From NCBI GenBank assembly GCA_950097015.1, contig CATNEN010000014.1:1612001-1676000 (forward strand): a DNA stretch of 64,000 nucleotides, read 5' to 3'. Source of the DNA: Macrostomum hystrix. Its lineage: Eukaryota; Platyhelminthes; Macrostomidae. The notes beneath the pieces are model-generated. The model did no database searches, was not told the DNA's origin, and saw only the letters and a program-made list of their open reading frames with translations. Position numbers and translations under genes: made by a program. Below, piece by piece: positions 1-9,920 of the stretch (its first letter is position 1; every line of letters starts with the position of its first letter).

Positions 1-633
1 TTTGTACATTTCTTCGTTAAGTGCAATACCGGTGCGTTTGCCATGTATTAGGTGTACTGACTTTCCTTTATGTTGATATGTCCTTCTGCCTGGGTTTTGT
101 TCCTTCTGTTCGGTCAGTAGAGCTATTTCACATTTCTCTTCTACCAGGATTTTGATAATTTCGCCGAAGCGGTGGTTCAGAATGTTGGCCCGCTGTACGT
201 TCCACGTGTGTATACGGATGTCTTTTTTGTCTGGGGCCTTTTTTTGGCTTTTTCCGCTTTTTCTTCTACGTCTTCTTTCCTTCCTGCGGTCGTTCCGACG
301 TTTATTCAGGTTTGTCGTCTTCTTTCTCCTGGGTCCTGGATTCTTTTCAATCGTGAGCAGCTTAGATGTTACTTCCGCTTCACTCCTGCGTAACTCCTCA
401 CTCTTCTGCGCCTCATCCTTCTCCGTCCACTCTTCGTTCTCCCACGAGGGTGGGTTAGCCTGATTTTTTCCGATCCGGAGGTCGGCTACTGCTCCGAATC
501 GTTGATGAAAAGGGCTGGTGGCGATGTGCCGTTGGACGCGGACACTCCGCTCCTGTGCGCCTTTCCCTGTGTTCTGTTTGCCAGACGTTTTTCCATTCGT
601 CTGTCCGCTTTTCGCCGCGAGAAGGCCGAACAT
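1..633 (-). CDS. 5' part of non-LTR retrotransposon ORF with 2A-like motif and endonuclease start (runs off window)
   Basis: An open frame runs from an ATG at 633 to the window edge without a stop, about 211 codons. Its middle part is very basic. At 360-331 it reads LLTIEKNPGP, a 2A-like ribosome-skipping motif with Thr where Asp is usual. About 30 residues later comes IRIHTWNVQR, followed by EIALLTE and RTGIALNEE. These are the spacing and residues that open an apurinic-type (EEP) endonuclease domain of non-LTR retrotransposons. Known 2A-like motifs in such elements sit upstream of the endonuclease, as here. RT would lie beyond coordinate 1. The frame overlaps the degraded 3' part of a Gypsy polyprotein, so this is probably a later insertion into it. 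The start codon is uncertain. Confidence 0.7.
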   Translation of the reverse strand, partial: MFGLLAAKSGQTNGKTSGKQNTGKGAQERSVRVQRHIATSPFHQRFGAVADLRIGKNQANPPSWENEEWTEKDEAQKSEELRRSEAEVTSKLLTIEKNPGPRRKKTTNLNKRRNDRRKERRRRRKSGKSQKKAPDKKDIRIHTWNVQRANILNHRFGEIIKILVEEKCEIALLTEQKEQNPGRRTYQHKGKSVHLIHGKRTGIALNEEMYK

Positions 634-1301
634 CTTGAAAAGCAGTCTCTGGCATCTTCATGTTCTTCGTGATCATCGTCTTCTTCGTCTGAGGACTCAA
701 TTTCTCTAGTCAGAGAAGTCTGACAGCTCTGATGCACGAGGCTTGGGCTGCATTGAGACTGATGTTCTGACATTCCTCTTGAAATAACTGACTGGTTTCG
801 GTTCACTGTAATGGCAGGAGGTTCAGCCTCTACCTGTAGTTCTTCCTTCTGAACTTTTTCTTCGTTGGACCTTTCCGGCGGTCGTCTGGATAGGCTATCT
901 GCATTTCCATGCTTCGCTCCACTTCTATGCTCAATATCATATTGGAACTCGCTCAATCTCTCAATCCATCTTCCTAGGATTCCTTGCGCCTCGGTCTGTC
1001 TCAGCAACCATAAGATTGCCTTATGATCTGTGCGAGCCAGGAACCGTTTGCCTATCAGGTAGAACCTAAAATGCTTCATCCCGTCTACTAGTGCAAGTAA
1101 TTCCTTCCTTGTAATCGGATATCTCTTTTCAGACTCCTTCATTGCCCTGCTAAAATATGCTATGGGCCTTTCAACTCCATCAGATTGAATCTGACCTAGG
1201 CAGGCGCCGATTCTTCCATCGCTAGCATCTGCATCAAGCACCATTCTTACATTTTCATCATCCGTGAACTCAGGATATGCCAGTACTTCAGTGGAAGTCA
1301 T
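486..1301 (-). pseudogene. Gypsy RNase H domain
   Basis: Residues from the N-terminus match Gypsy RNase H: VLDADASDGRIGACLGQ (first catalytic Asp region), PIAYFSRAM, YPITRKELLALV (catalytic Glu), the TDHKAILWLL segment (third Asp) and HRSGAKHGNADSLSRR at the end. Acidic sequence follows (ESSDEEDDD). The last 60 or so codons overlap the non-LTR frame and are probably not part of the original protein. The frame is separated from RT by about 160 bases containing stops, showing decay. Confidence 0.85.
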
Positions 1302-1463
1302 CTTCCTTTTGAGTAGCTCAAAAGCTTCATCATGTTTTTTAGTCCACTTCTCCTTAAAGTTCTGGATTCCTTTCTTGGTTAACTGGAATAGCGGATGCGC
1401 TGCTTCGGCATAGTTCTGGACGAATCTACAATAGTAGTTACATAGTCCGAGGAAGCTTCTTAA

Positions 1464-2036
1464 CTACTTGACATCCTGTGGTGTTGGCCAAGTCTGGATT
1501 ACCTCTATTTTGGCAGGATCTGTACTTATTCCTTCTATTCCAACAACATGACCTAGATATTTCAATTCCTTTTGAAACAGATTACACTTCTTAGGTCTCA
1601 GCTTCAGTCCAGCAGTTGATAGTCTTTGAAACACTTCTCGTAGGTGGCTCATATGATCTTCAAATTCCTTTGAATACGTAACAATGCCATCAATGTAGGA
1701 CATAGCGTACTTGTGCTGGATACCCATTAACACTAGGTTCATCAGTCTCTGGAATGTTCCTGGGGCATTTGATAAGCCCTGAGCCATCACTTGATATTCA
1801 AACTGTCCTCGAGTCAAGGTGGAGAACGCCGTCATGAACTTATGCTCCTCCTTGATGGGTACCTGCCAGTAACCGGAATTCAAGTCTAGGCTACTGAAGT
1901 AGTTGCTTCCAGTCAGATGCGAGAAAGTCTCTTGTATATTCGGCAATGGGTATGGATAATAGTTGACACGAGAATTCAACACTCGAAAGTCACTAACAAT
2001 TCTGATAGTTCCATCTTTCTTTGGCACTATCACCAA
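1464..2036 (-). pseudogene. Gypsy reverse transcriptase with mutated active site
   Basis: RT blocks are in order: VIVPKKDGTIRIVSDFRVLN, SSLDLNSGYWQVPI (first catalytic Asp), TRGQFEYQVMAQGLSNAPGTFQRLMN, then MSYIDGIVTYS, and KCNLFQKELKYLGHVV. The catalytic Y-[IV]-D-D box reads YIDG, so the second catalytic Asp is replaced by Gly, which should abolish polymerase activity. The N-terminal part continues from the frame at 2053-2607 through a frameshift near 2040. Confidence 0.9.
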
Positions 2037-2052
2037 TGGTGTCGAGTATGTA

Positions 2053-2607
2053 CTATAGCAAGCAAGGTCTTATTAAATTCTTTGCAAGCATGTCGTCAAG
2101 CTGTTCGTCTACTTGTTTCTGTAGATGTGGTGGAATTCTGCGTGTTGGAATCCTGACCGGAGTAGCATCTTTTAATGAGATCTCATGGGTTACCAGGTGG
2201 GTCAGACCCATGTCTTGATTATTCTGAGAGAAGGCTGATCTATTCTCCTTTACTAACTCAATTACTCTTGCTCTCTGCTCTGTTGTTAGCTCTTCACTGA
2301 TGTTAATCTCTTTGATCCATTCATCATCATTCTCCTCAGCTTTATTGCTCTTTACTGTCTTGATTTCTCCATCAGTCTTTGCATTAGGTAGTCTTTCCTC
2401 TTCCTGACTATTTAGGTAAACTAGATCTTTTATTTTTAATGGCTTTGCAACTCCAATGAAAGTTGACTTGGATAAGCGAACATCACTATTTTGCTGGTTG
2501 ATTACTTCCACTACACCTTCTCCGTTCGTCATTGTTACAAGAGTCGGACTTATTTCCAGACTACCTTCTTTTGTGATTATATTTCCTCCAGATCGCTCAA
2601 TTACCAT
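2053..2607 (-). pseudogene. Gypsy pol segment between protease and RT
   Basis: This frame links protease to RT. Its C-terminal half (ELVKENRSAFSQNNQDMG, HEISLKDATPVRIPTRRI, VDEQLDDMLAKNLI) is the conserved stretch just before Gypsy RT. The frame ends in stops where the RT frame takes over, so one or more indels separate them. The first half has no motif I recognise. Confidence 0.75.
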
Positions 2608-2626
2608 GGTTGTACCATGATTTGCT

Positions 2627-3682
2627 TCATTTTTTGGCTAATTTTACAGGTATTCTCAATGCACTATTAGCTGGTATAACAACTCTTTCTTGGCAAAATA
2701 CTCGGCAGACTCGGACTGGTAATTTAGTGAATCGAATAGGAAGGCAGATTCCATCCTTCATCATCAACATTCCTTTTGTGAAGCTGACATTCTCGCAATG
2801 ATTCATAAAAAACTCCATGCCTAGGATATCATCACAGTCGTGACTGCACAGCAAAAACTCTTTCTCGATTTCAACATCTCCAAATCTGACCTTTGTCGTA
2901 ACTTCACCTTCAATTCTGACTTTCGATCCATCAAATGTGGTTACTCTTCTATCTGACGGCTCAATTTCATGACTTTTGAACATCTTTTTCCACGAACACT
3001 TACTAAGAAAATTATGACCGGCTCCCGTATCTAACAAGAAATCAACTTTCTGTTTCCGAATCTCTCCACTTACAACAGCTTCACGTCCTTTCTTAATTGG
3101 TTCTTCATATTCACTGGTTTCTGGGGTAATATCGGCATGTACTTCTGTACTTTTAATCTTCTTATTCAAGTTTCCACGCGCAGGTGCATAATCGCATTTA
3201 GGTGCAAGCGGCTTATTTACAGTGGGTGCAGTGGGTGCATAATAATTCGCATGACTATTTACACTCTTCTTTGGCAAATAAAACTTATTATACTCGTCAC
3301 TTTGCTTATGTACAAACTTCTTCTGATTAACCTTGTACGCATTATTTACAAATTCAGAGGCCTGAGCTTCGTACTTTCTATTTCTTGAGGGGCGTGGCCT
3401 CGCAGTTCGACCCTCGGCAATCAGTTTCCCTGCGCCCGATAGTGCGGTTGTCTGGATTCTTGACAGAATCTGGCCATATGACCTGGTTTTCCACAGTTGA
3501 AGCAGGTTCTGGGTTGCTGCTGTTGCTGCATCATTGACTGTGTGGCCTGTTATTATTACGAGATCCTGCCTGCTGTTGCTGGCTAGGCTGGTGTTGGGCT
3601 CTGACAGCCTGGGCGTATGTCTGACGCTGTGGATTCTGTAAAATCTGCTGCTGCTGTTGCATTGGCTGTTGCTGATAGCCAT
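2627..3682 (-). pseudogene. Gypsy aspartic protease region
   Basis: The retropepsin motif FLLDTGAGHNFLS is followed by a C-terminal DDILGMEFF block, equivalent to the I-[IL]-G-x-[DE]-[FW] signature of retroviral-type proteases. The first 100 residues of the frame are out of phase with the ancestral coding frame. The gag zinc knuckle CFNCGKPGHMARFC lies at 3504-3463 in the third minus frame, so at least two frameshifts separate gag, knuckle and protease. Retropepsins act as dimers to mature Gag-Pol. Confidence 0.8.
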
Positions 3683-4418
3683 CTTTTTTCTCTGTTAGTT
3701 CTTGTAGCATTTTCCGCTGTTGAGCCAGTTCCATCATCTGTTTCCTCACCAGTTCTTCCAACCTTTCCCGAGCAAGCTTCTCTTGCTGATTATCCTCATC
3801 TTCCTTGGCCATTCTTACACCAGAATTATTTCTGTGTGACATACACCAGGCAGCCTCTATGCGCCTGAGAATTCTCTTCGCATCCTGCAGATTCGCTGGC
3901 TGGGCGAAAATCAGTTTTTCTCTGGTCTCTGTCGGAACCTTGGCTCCCCTAATGAACTGCTCCACCAGCTCTTCTTCTCGCTGTTCTATCGTCATATTAG
4001 GAAATGCCCTTGCGGCTAATTCGATCAAGCAATCGGAAAATGCTTCAGCAGATTCATTTCTTCCTTGCATCCTTCCTCGGAATTCCTCACGACATTCCGC
4101 AGAACTGCCAGTTCGTCCGAATCGTTCAATAAGTCTGTCCTTGAACTCCTGATATTCTAGATCTTCAGGAAGGTTCATTCGTTGAACTGCAGCGAAGGCC
4201 GTTGATAAGTCCAGATTGGCAAGCACTTCCTGCTTCCTGTTTTCTTCTGGAAAATCATCTGCATCACATCGGAGATCAAATGCCAGCAGCCACATCCTGA
4301 TGTCTTGGCCTGGCTTAAATTTCTCAATTTTCACATGGCGCGTTGGCCCGATCTCAAGTCTGTTTCTCAGTTCCTCGGCTAACATAGCCATTAAATCTTG
4401 AGCTTGTGCCTGATTCAT
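3531..4418 (-). pseudogene. Gypsy gag (capsid-like) ORF
   Basis: This 295-codon frame has the gag layout. A helical capsid-like region includes KIEKFKPGQDIRMWLLAF, then EFKDRLIERFGR and EAFSDCLIELAARAFPN, and FIRGAKVPTETREKLI. A coiled-coil, Gln-rich tail follows. It stops at 3531, and the Gln-rich stretch and CCHC knuckle continue in another frame, so a frameshift has cut off the nucleocapsid part. It starts 48 bases downstream of the proposed LTR edge, consistent with a first ORF after a primer-binding site. Confidence 0.75.
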
Positions 4419-4465
4419 CTTGCTATAATCACTGCTTCTCTAATCCTTTCCGCTGCCACCAAAGT

Positions 4466-5130
4466 TGTACTAGGGCTTTACTTCTTTTTACTTAATTCTA
4501 CTGAATGCCACCAAAGTTGTTCTTGGGCTATTTTAATAATTCCACTGCTGTTGACTCAACTAATAGATATTTTTAATTGGCGGTCCTTAAATGGGCCGTT
4601 TTAACTTCTCAAATGGTAGCGTTTATATATATGCACGAGCGGTAACTAGGCAACTGTACACGTTTCCAGTCAATTAGGCGTCCCCGAGATTAGAGTTTAG
4701 CAGTTTCCCTTCTGTAATATTCTTAGTACAATTTCTGAGTATGATTCTGATTATATCTCTCACTGCTATCTCTTCTTAAAATGAATAACACAATGCAATA
4801 CCTTCGGAAATTTGCTTTTTAACACACTTAAAAACTCTTTTTACAAACACACTAAAACTTCTTCAATTTCAACTCTTTACACACTTCAAATTATCTCACT
4901 TTAAACTCACTCTTTAAACTCTTGAAAACACCTTAGAACACTTGTCTTTAACTTCAACTTCTTACAAGAAAACTTCGGAGACACTTTAGACTCTTTAACA
5001 CTCTCATACGAACTGAAACCAACGCTTCAAGAGGGGTGGGTTTGTTTGCCCTATTTATTTTTCCTGGTCAAAACTCGCGGCTATTTATACAGAGCAAATT
5101 GACATTTTGTTAAAACGATAATATTTTACA
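4466..5130 (-). repeat. Probable 5' LTR of the Gypsy element
   Basis: The segment begins TGTA and ends TACA (minus-strand sense), as LTRs do. It lies immediately before gag and contains a TATAAATAG box near 5093-5085. Just inside, TGGTGGCAGCGG at 4461-4450 is placed like a primer-binding site (starting TGG, the complement of a tRNA CCA end). The sequence around the LTR/PBS edge (CAACTTTGGTGGCA) is duplicated about 45 bases further into the LTR. There is no second LTR in the window to confirm the ends. Confidence 0.5.
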
Positions 5131-5300
5131 AAGTATTATTTACAGGATACAGTATTAAAACAAAATTATTTACATAAGCATTACTTTCAATACGGTACAA
5201 AGATAAACAAAAAATTATTTTTTTGGCGCACTTTTGATTTTATTTATTTTTACAATTTTTATAATAGAAAGAACGTATTTATAAAGTGGCTAACTGTTAC
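5131..5300. other. AT-rich spacer
   Basis: Short AT-rich DNA between the LTR and the satellite array. I see no gene or motif in it. Confidence 0.6.
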
Positions 5301-6033
5301 AATATCCATTGACAAAGCTTGATCACCCTCAACCCAATAGACCATGCTAGCACTTTGATATATTATAATATCCATTGACAAAGCTTGATCACCCTCAACC
5401 CAATAGACCATGCTAGCACTTTGATATATTATAATATCCATCGACAGAGCTTGATATCCCCTCAACCCAATAGACCATGCTAGCACTTTGATATATTTTA
5501 ATATCCATCGACAGAGCTTGATATCCCCTCAACCCAATAGACCATGCTAGCACTTTGATATATTATAATATCCATTGACAAGGCTTGATATCCCCTCAAC
5601 CCAATAGACCATGCTAGCACTTTGATATATTTTAATATCCATCGACAGAGCTTGATATCCCCTCAACCCAATAGACCATGCTAGCACTTTGATATATTAT
5701 AATATCCATTGACAAGGCTTGATATCCCCTCAACCCAATAGACCATGCTAGCACTTTGATATATTATAATATCCATTGACAAGGCTTGATATCCCCTCAA
5801 CCCAATAGACCATGCTAGCACTTTGATATATTTTAATATCCATCGACAGAGCTTGATATCCCCTCAACCCAATAGACCATGCTAGCACTTTGATATATTA
5901 TAATATCCATTGACAAGGCTTGATATCCCCTCAACCCAATAGACCATGCTAGCACTTTGATATATTATAATATCCATTGACAAGGCTTGATATCCCCTCA
6001 ACCCAATAGACCATGCTAGCACTTTGATATATT
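5301..6033. repeat. 66/67-bp satellite array, copy 1
   Basis: About eleven direct repeats of a 66- or 67-bp unit. Each unit contains CTCAACCCAATAGACC, ATGCTAGCACTTTGATATAT and AATATCCAT. Two sub-variants alternate (ATTGACAAGG versus ATCGACAGAG). The same unit forms a second array, in the same orientation, at 57525-58195. The open frame seen on the minus strand is a by-product of the repeat. Confidence 0.95.
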
Positions 6034-6038
6034 ATCAA

Positions 6039-6111
6039 ATGCTGAGCCTAGATAATTATCAATGCTGAGCCTAGATAACTATCAATGCTGAGCCTAGATA
6101 TCTATCAACGC
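6039..6111. repeat. Three copies of a 22-23 bp repeat
   Basis: ATGCTGAGCCTAGATA recurs three times directly after the 66/67-bp satellite, separated by TTATCA or CTATCA. Confidence 0.8.
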
Positions 6112-6382
6112 TTTTGGAAGTAACTAAGCAATTAAGTAAGCAAGTATCAAAAAAGATTTTACTTGCTACCAAGAAAAGCCGATCACTTGAATCAATTCAG
6201 TTCTCAGCTGTTGCCTTTTGGAGTAGGCTGTGATGTGAATCTGCTATAATTGAAATCTGCTATATCTGCCAAATGGGTTTGAATAAAACTTAATAAATAA
6301 ATAATAAATATCTTCAGTGCCGAACAGATAACAGAAGCCAGCTCAGCCTGTGCACATTGGGCAGTATTTATCTCGCATGTGG

Positions 6383-6441
6383 GGTTGACACAGCTATGCA
6401 CATTTGGGTGAGAAATTTCTTATCAGTTCGCTCGCCTAACA
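6383..6441. repeat. Dispersed repeat fragment, inverted match to 54217-54283
   Basis: The segment containing TTGACACAGCTATGCACAT and CGCTCGCCTAACAAA is matched in reverse complement near 54217-54283. It is a small piece of an unidentified interspersed repeat. Confidence 0.65.
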
Positions 6442-6702
6442 AAACTGGCTCTGATGCAATCATTAAAATTGGCACTGGAGTCTCACTGTGCACAAGCTGA
6501 AAACAAGAACGCATTAGAAAAGCCTATATAAAACAGTTTTTCGAATATATTTAATCCCCTTGGCAATGGAATTAAGCTTAATAAAAATACGTAAACCGAT
6601 TCCGGCCCATTTGTGATCTTTTGGCGAAGGAATTGTGAAAATCGGTTGAGCCGTTCGGGAGCTAGTCGATTGCAAACATACAAGCAAGCAAGCAAGCAAG
6701 AT

Positions 6703-7056
6703 TTTTTGCATGCGTTAAGCAAAAAATCAATATAAAAATATTTTACTCGAATAGCTGGTGTAGTCTTCAACAGAAATATAGTTAAGAGTCGAATTGAAAA
6801 AAAAATTACCGAAGTCAGTTTGCGCATTCAACAGGACTAGGCAGCCCACACATATAAAATTCGGCATTCCTTGCCTTTAATTTCTGTTTACAAAATAATG
6901 CTGCTTTTTATGAATAGTGAAAATTGAAAAAAAAGAAATTTTCTTGCATACGTTAAGCAAATAATCAAGCAACCAAGCAACATAGGGATTCCTTCCTAAA
7001 GCAATTTTTAGGAAACTTTGAAACCTGTCTGGTACTTATGCCAGCTCTACTCCCCT
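6703..7056. repeat. Dispersed repeat, copy 1 (direct match to 52983-53338)
   Basis: About 350 bases are nearly identical to 52983-53338, including GTCTTCAACAGAAAT, TTGCGCATTCAACAGGACTA and the AAGCAACCAAGCAACATAGG stretch near the end. It has no coding frame and no visible terminal repeats, so it is probably part of a larger unclassified element. Small open frames on the minus strand here are not credible genes. Confidence 0.85.
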
Positions 7057-7068
7057 GTGTAAAAGTCA

Positions 7069-7090
7069 GTCGAAAAGACGTCTTTTCGAC
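7069..7090. other. Perfect 22-bp palindrome
   Basis: The arm GTCGAAAAGAC is followed directly by its reverse complement, with no spacer. It lies just after the dispersed repeat, and its role is unknown. Confidence 0.85.
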
Positions 7091-8685
7091 CCCTACGGTC
7101 CGATCTTACCCTTCGTCAGCTCAGCTAAATAATCGAGTTAGCTGCTGAAAACGTCTTAAGAGCCTTGTTTTCAGTTATTTATGCATTTAAAAGAAGAAAA
7201 AATATGTACTTCCAACAGTCCGATTTCAGTCCGAAAAAGGACGACGCGTCCGCCGGCATGGTCCGTTTTGAGTTCTCAAAAGGACGACGAGGAGGACGAT
7301 GCTCCGAAAAAAATTACTATCGTTCTACCTTACAGCATGTGTCCACATGACTAAAATATGCAGCTTCTAATTAAAAATTTCGGAATTTATGCTATTGTGT
7401 AAATATTTTATATCGGTCGCTTTCCAACCCCTTTTAGTCCTTTTTTGATCTACTGTCCAGAACCTAACAGAACATGCTTGAAATACTACTCGTATTTAAA
7501 CGTTAGTAGTGCAGCAAGTTAAATGTTCGGTTTGTACTCGTATAATCGAATATTAGTATTAAGATATAACTTATTTACAATACATATACTTACTGTTTTA
7601 CTGATCAGTGAGGGCAAAGAAATAAAAAAGAAATAAAATGTATTAGCAAGAAGGCTACCAACTTCCACTGCAAAATATTCCATCACTATCTGTGATCATC
7701 TCTATCTCCAAGAGCCCACATTGTCTCCCGTGAACAATCAATCTAGACACCGTCTCCCATAGCTAGACAATCTAGCCACTCTCCGCAATAAACAGTGTTG
7801 CTATAGTAACTGTCTTTCTAGCTATGGGCTAGCTACCTAGAAAATCTTCGAGATTTTGATCTACTCATAGTAGCTACCCACTGTCTCCCATAGAACTACC
7901 CCAATTCCCCAATTCCCCAATCCTGGAAGTAACACTGTGTTTTCGCAAATAACGGTGGTAGACAATAATCTGTAATTTTATTTCTCATTGACAGTGTCAA
8001 TGACGCTTAAAAATTTGGAAATCTACGTTTATAAATTTGATTATAGGCAATCGTTATAGACAAAGATAAATATGCAAATTGGGTCTAAAAAATCAAAATT
8101 TCTTCCAGATGTTCTCCATCAACATCTGACGCCCGGTACACGGTCAGGTGCGTCAAGAAATGGAAGCTGCGGATGACATTGATATTAGTGTTTATTCTAA
8201 GATGTGCTCCTCAGAAGTTCGAGCGTCATGAAACTGTTGCCGTACAGTTCAGCGGCATAATCACTGCAATATAACTGTTTGTCGCGAGAAATAAATTCGA
8301 AAATACGTTTTTAATAATTAATAGACACAACAGGCATTTTATAAGAAAGCATTTTATTAAAAAATTAACGCAGCAAATCATAATGCTGACACAGCTAGTG
8401 CTTTCACCTGTGATCGAATATTTTGGGATCGTTTTCCTGAAAGCGGCTCATCTATGTCTACAAGACTTAATAAGTCTGAATACGGATATTCAAAACTTAT
8501 AAGCAATTTAGTGCAGCTCCACATGGTATATTATGCAGAATCACCAAGCAGTGTTAAGCATTTAACCCATGCATGGCACAACTGAGCCAAAAATCTTGTC
8601 AACTTGCGCATCAGAGGCCACACCAAGTGCGACTCACTGCGCACTTGCTGTAAGAATTTAAGAAATGCATCAGCGCCTAAATTCA
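7091..8685. other. Non-coding interval
   Basis: I see no convincing gene. A 61-codon frame at 7165-7350 has no recognisable features. The sequence is AT-rich with local short repeats around 7680-7920 containing CTAGC and TCTCCCATAG. Confidence 0.5.
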
Positions 8686-8723
8686 TAATGCCGGTCGCCC
8701 TCACAATTGAGCGACCGGCATTA
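8686..8723. other. Hairpin-forming inverted repeat
   Basis: TAATGCCGGTCGC and its exact reverse complement GCGACCGGCATTA are separated by 12 bases. This could be the end of a small transposable element or a structured RNA, and nothing else identifies it. Confidence 0.7.
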
Positions 8724-8870
8724 CGAGCGTAAATCGACGACTCTCCAAATCACTCCGCCATTATGTATACACATTACCATAGAATATACCACCACGGGCA
8801 CCAGGGGAGAATATTCTACAGTAATTACAAAGAAGGCAGAAACAGTTGTCAGTCATATACTCGGCAGCTG

Positions 8871-9908
8871 GCACTTGTCGGCTAGCAGTTGTCTAGACTG
8901 GCAGTTGTCGGGTGGCAGTCTTCCGACTGGCAGTTGTCGGGTGGCAGTCTTCCGGCTAGCAGTTGTCTAGACTGGCAGTTGTCGGGTGGCAGTCTTCCGA
9001 CTGGCAGTTGTCGGGTGGCAGTCTTCCGGCTAGCAGTTGTCTAGACTGGCAGTTGTCGGGTGGCAGTGGCAGTCTTCCGGCTAGCAGTTGTCTAGACTGG
9101 CAGTTGTCGGGTGGCAGTCTTCCGGCTAGCAGTTGTCTAGACTGGCAGTTGTCGGGTGGCAGTGGCAGTCTTCCGGCTAGCAGTTGTCTAGACTGGCAGT
9201 TGTCGGGTGGCAGTGGCAGTCTTCCGGCTAGCAGTTGTCTAGACTGGCAGTTGTCGGGTGGCAGTCTTCCGGCTAGCAGTTGTCTAGACTGGCAGTTGTC
9301 GGGTGGCAGTCTTCCGGCTAGCAGTTGTCTAGACTGGCAGTTGTCGGGTGGCAGTCTTCCGGCTAGCAGTTGTCTAGACTGGCAGTTGTCGGCTGGCAGT
9401 CTTCCGACTGGCAGTTGTCTAGACTGGCAGTTGCCGGGTGGGAGTCTTCCGGCTAGCAGTTGTCTAGACTGGCAGTTGCCGGGTGGCAGTGGCAGTCTTC
9501 CGGCTAGCAGTTGTCTAGACTGGCAGTTATCGGGTGGCAGTCTTCCGGCTAGCAGTTGTCTAGACTGGCAGTTGTCGGGTGGCAGTCTTCCGGCTAGCAG
9601 TTGTCTAGACTGGCAGTTGTCGGGTGGCAGTCTTCCGGCTAGCAGTTGTCTAGACTGGCAGTTGCCGGGTGGCAGTGGCAGTCTTCCGGCTAGCAGTTGT
9701 CTAGACTGGCAGTTATCGGGTGGCAGTCTTCCGGCTAGCAGTTGTCTAGACTGGCAGTTGTCGGGTGGCAGTCTTCCGGCTAGCAGTTGTCTAGACTGGC
9801 AGTTGTCGGGTGGCAGTCTTCCGGCTAGCAGTTGTCTAGACTGGCAGTTGCCGGGTGGCAGTGGCAGTCTTCCGGCTAGCAGTTGTCTAGACTGGCAGTT
9901 GTCGGGTG
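8871..9908. repeat. 45-bp minisatellite (over twenty units)
   Basis: Direct repeats of a 45-bp unit contain GGCTAGCAGTTGTCTAGACT and GGCAGTTGTCGGGTGGCAGT, some extended by an extra GGCAGT. Because 45 is divisible by three, a long frame (8963-10081) stays open and would encode SCLDWQLSGGSLPAS repeats. I treat this as a repeat artefact, because the frame runs on into a dispersed repeat that is clearly non-coding at its other copy. Confidence 0.92.
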
Positions 9909-9920
9909 CAAAGAGTAAAC

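Larger units (their letters stand above)
640..5130 (-). mobile_element. Decayed Gypsy-type LTR retrotransposon lacking integrase
   Basis: Reading the minus strand from 5130 down, the order is LTR, gag, zinc knuckle, aspartic protease, reverse transcriptase, RNase H, which is the Gypsy (Metaviridae) order. Integrase should follow RNase H, but the sequence instead passes into a non-LTR retrotransposon frame near 640. The second LTR and integrase may lie beyond the window or be lost. The reading frame is broken at several points and the RT active site is altered, so the copy is dead. Confidence 0.85.

Noticed and set aside
5301-6033. CRISPR array
   Set aside because: Units are contiguous tandem repeats without unique spacers and the setting is eukaryotic. 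The same applies to the 19-, 21-, 23- and 45-bp arrays.
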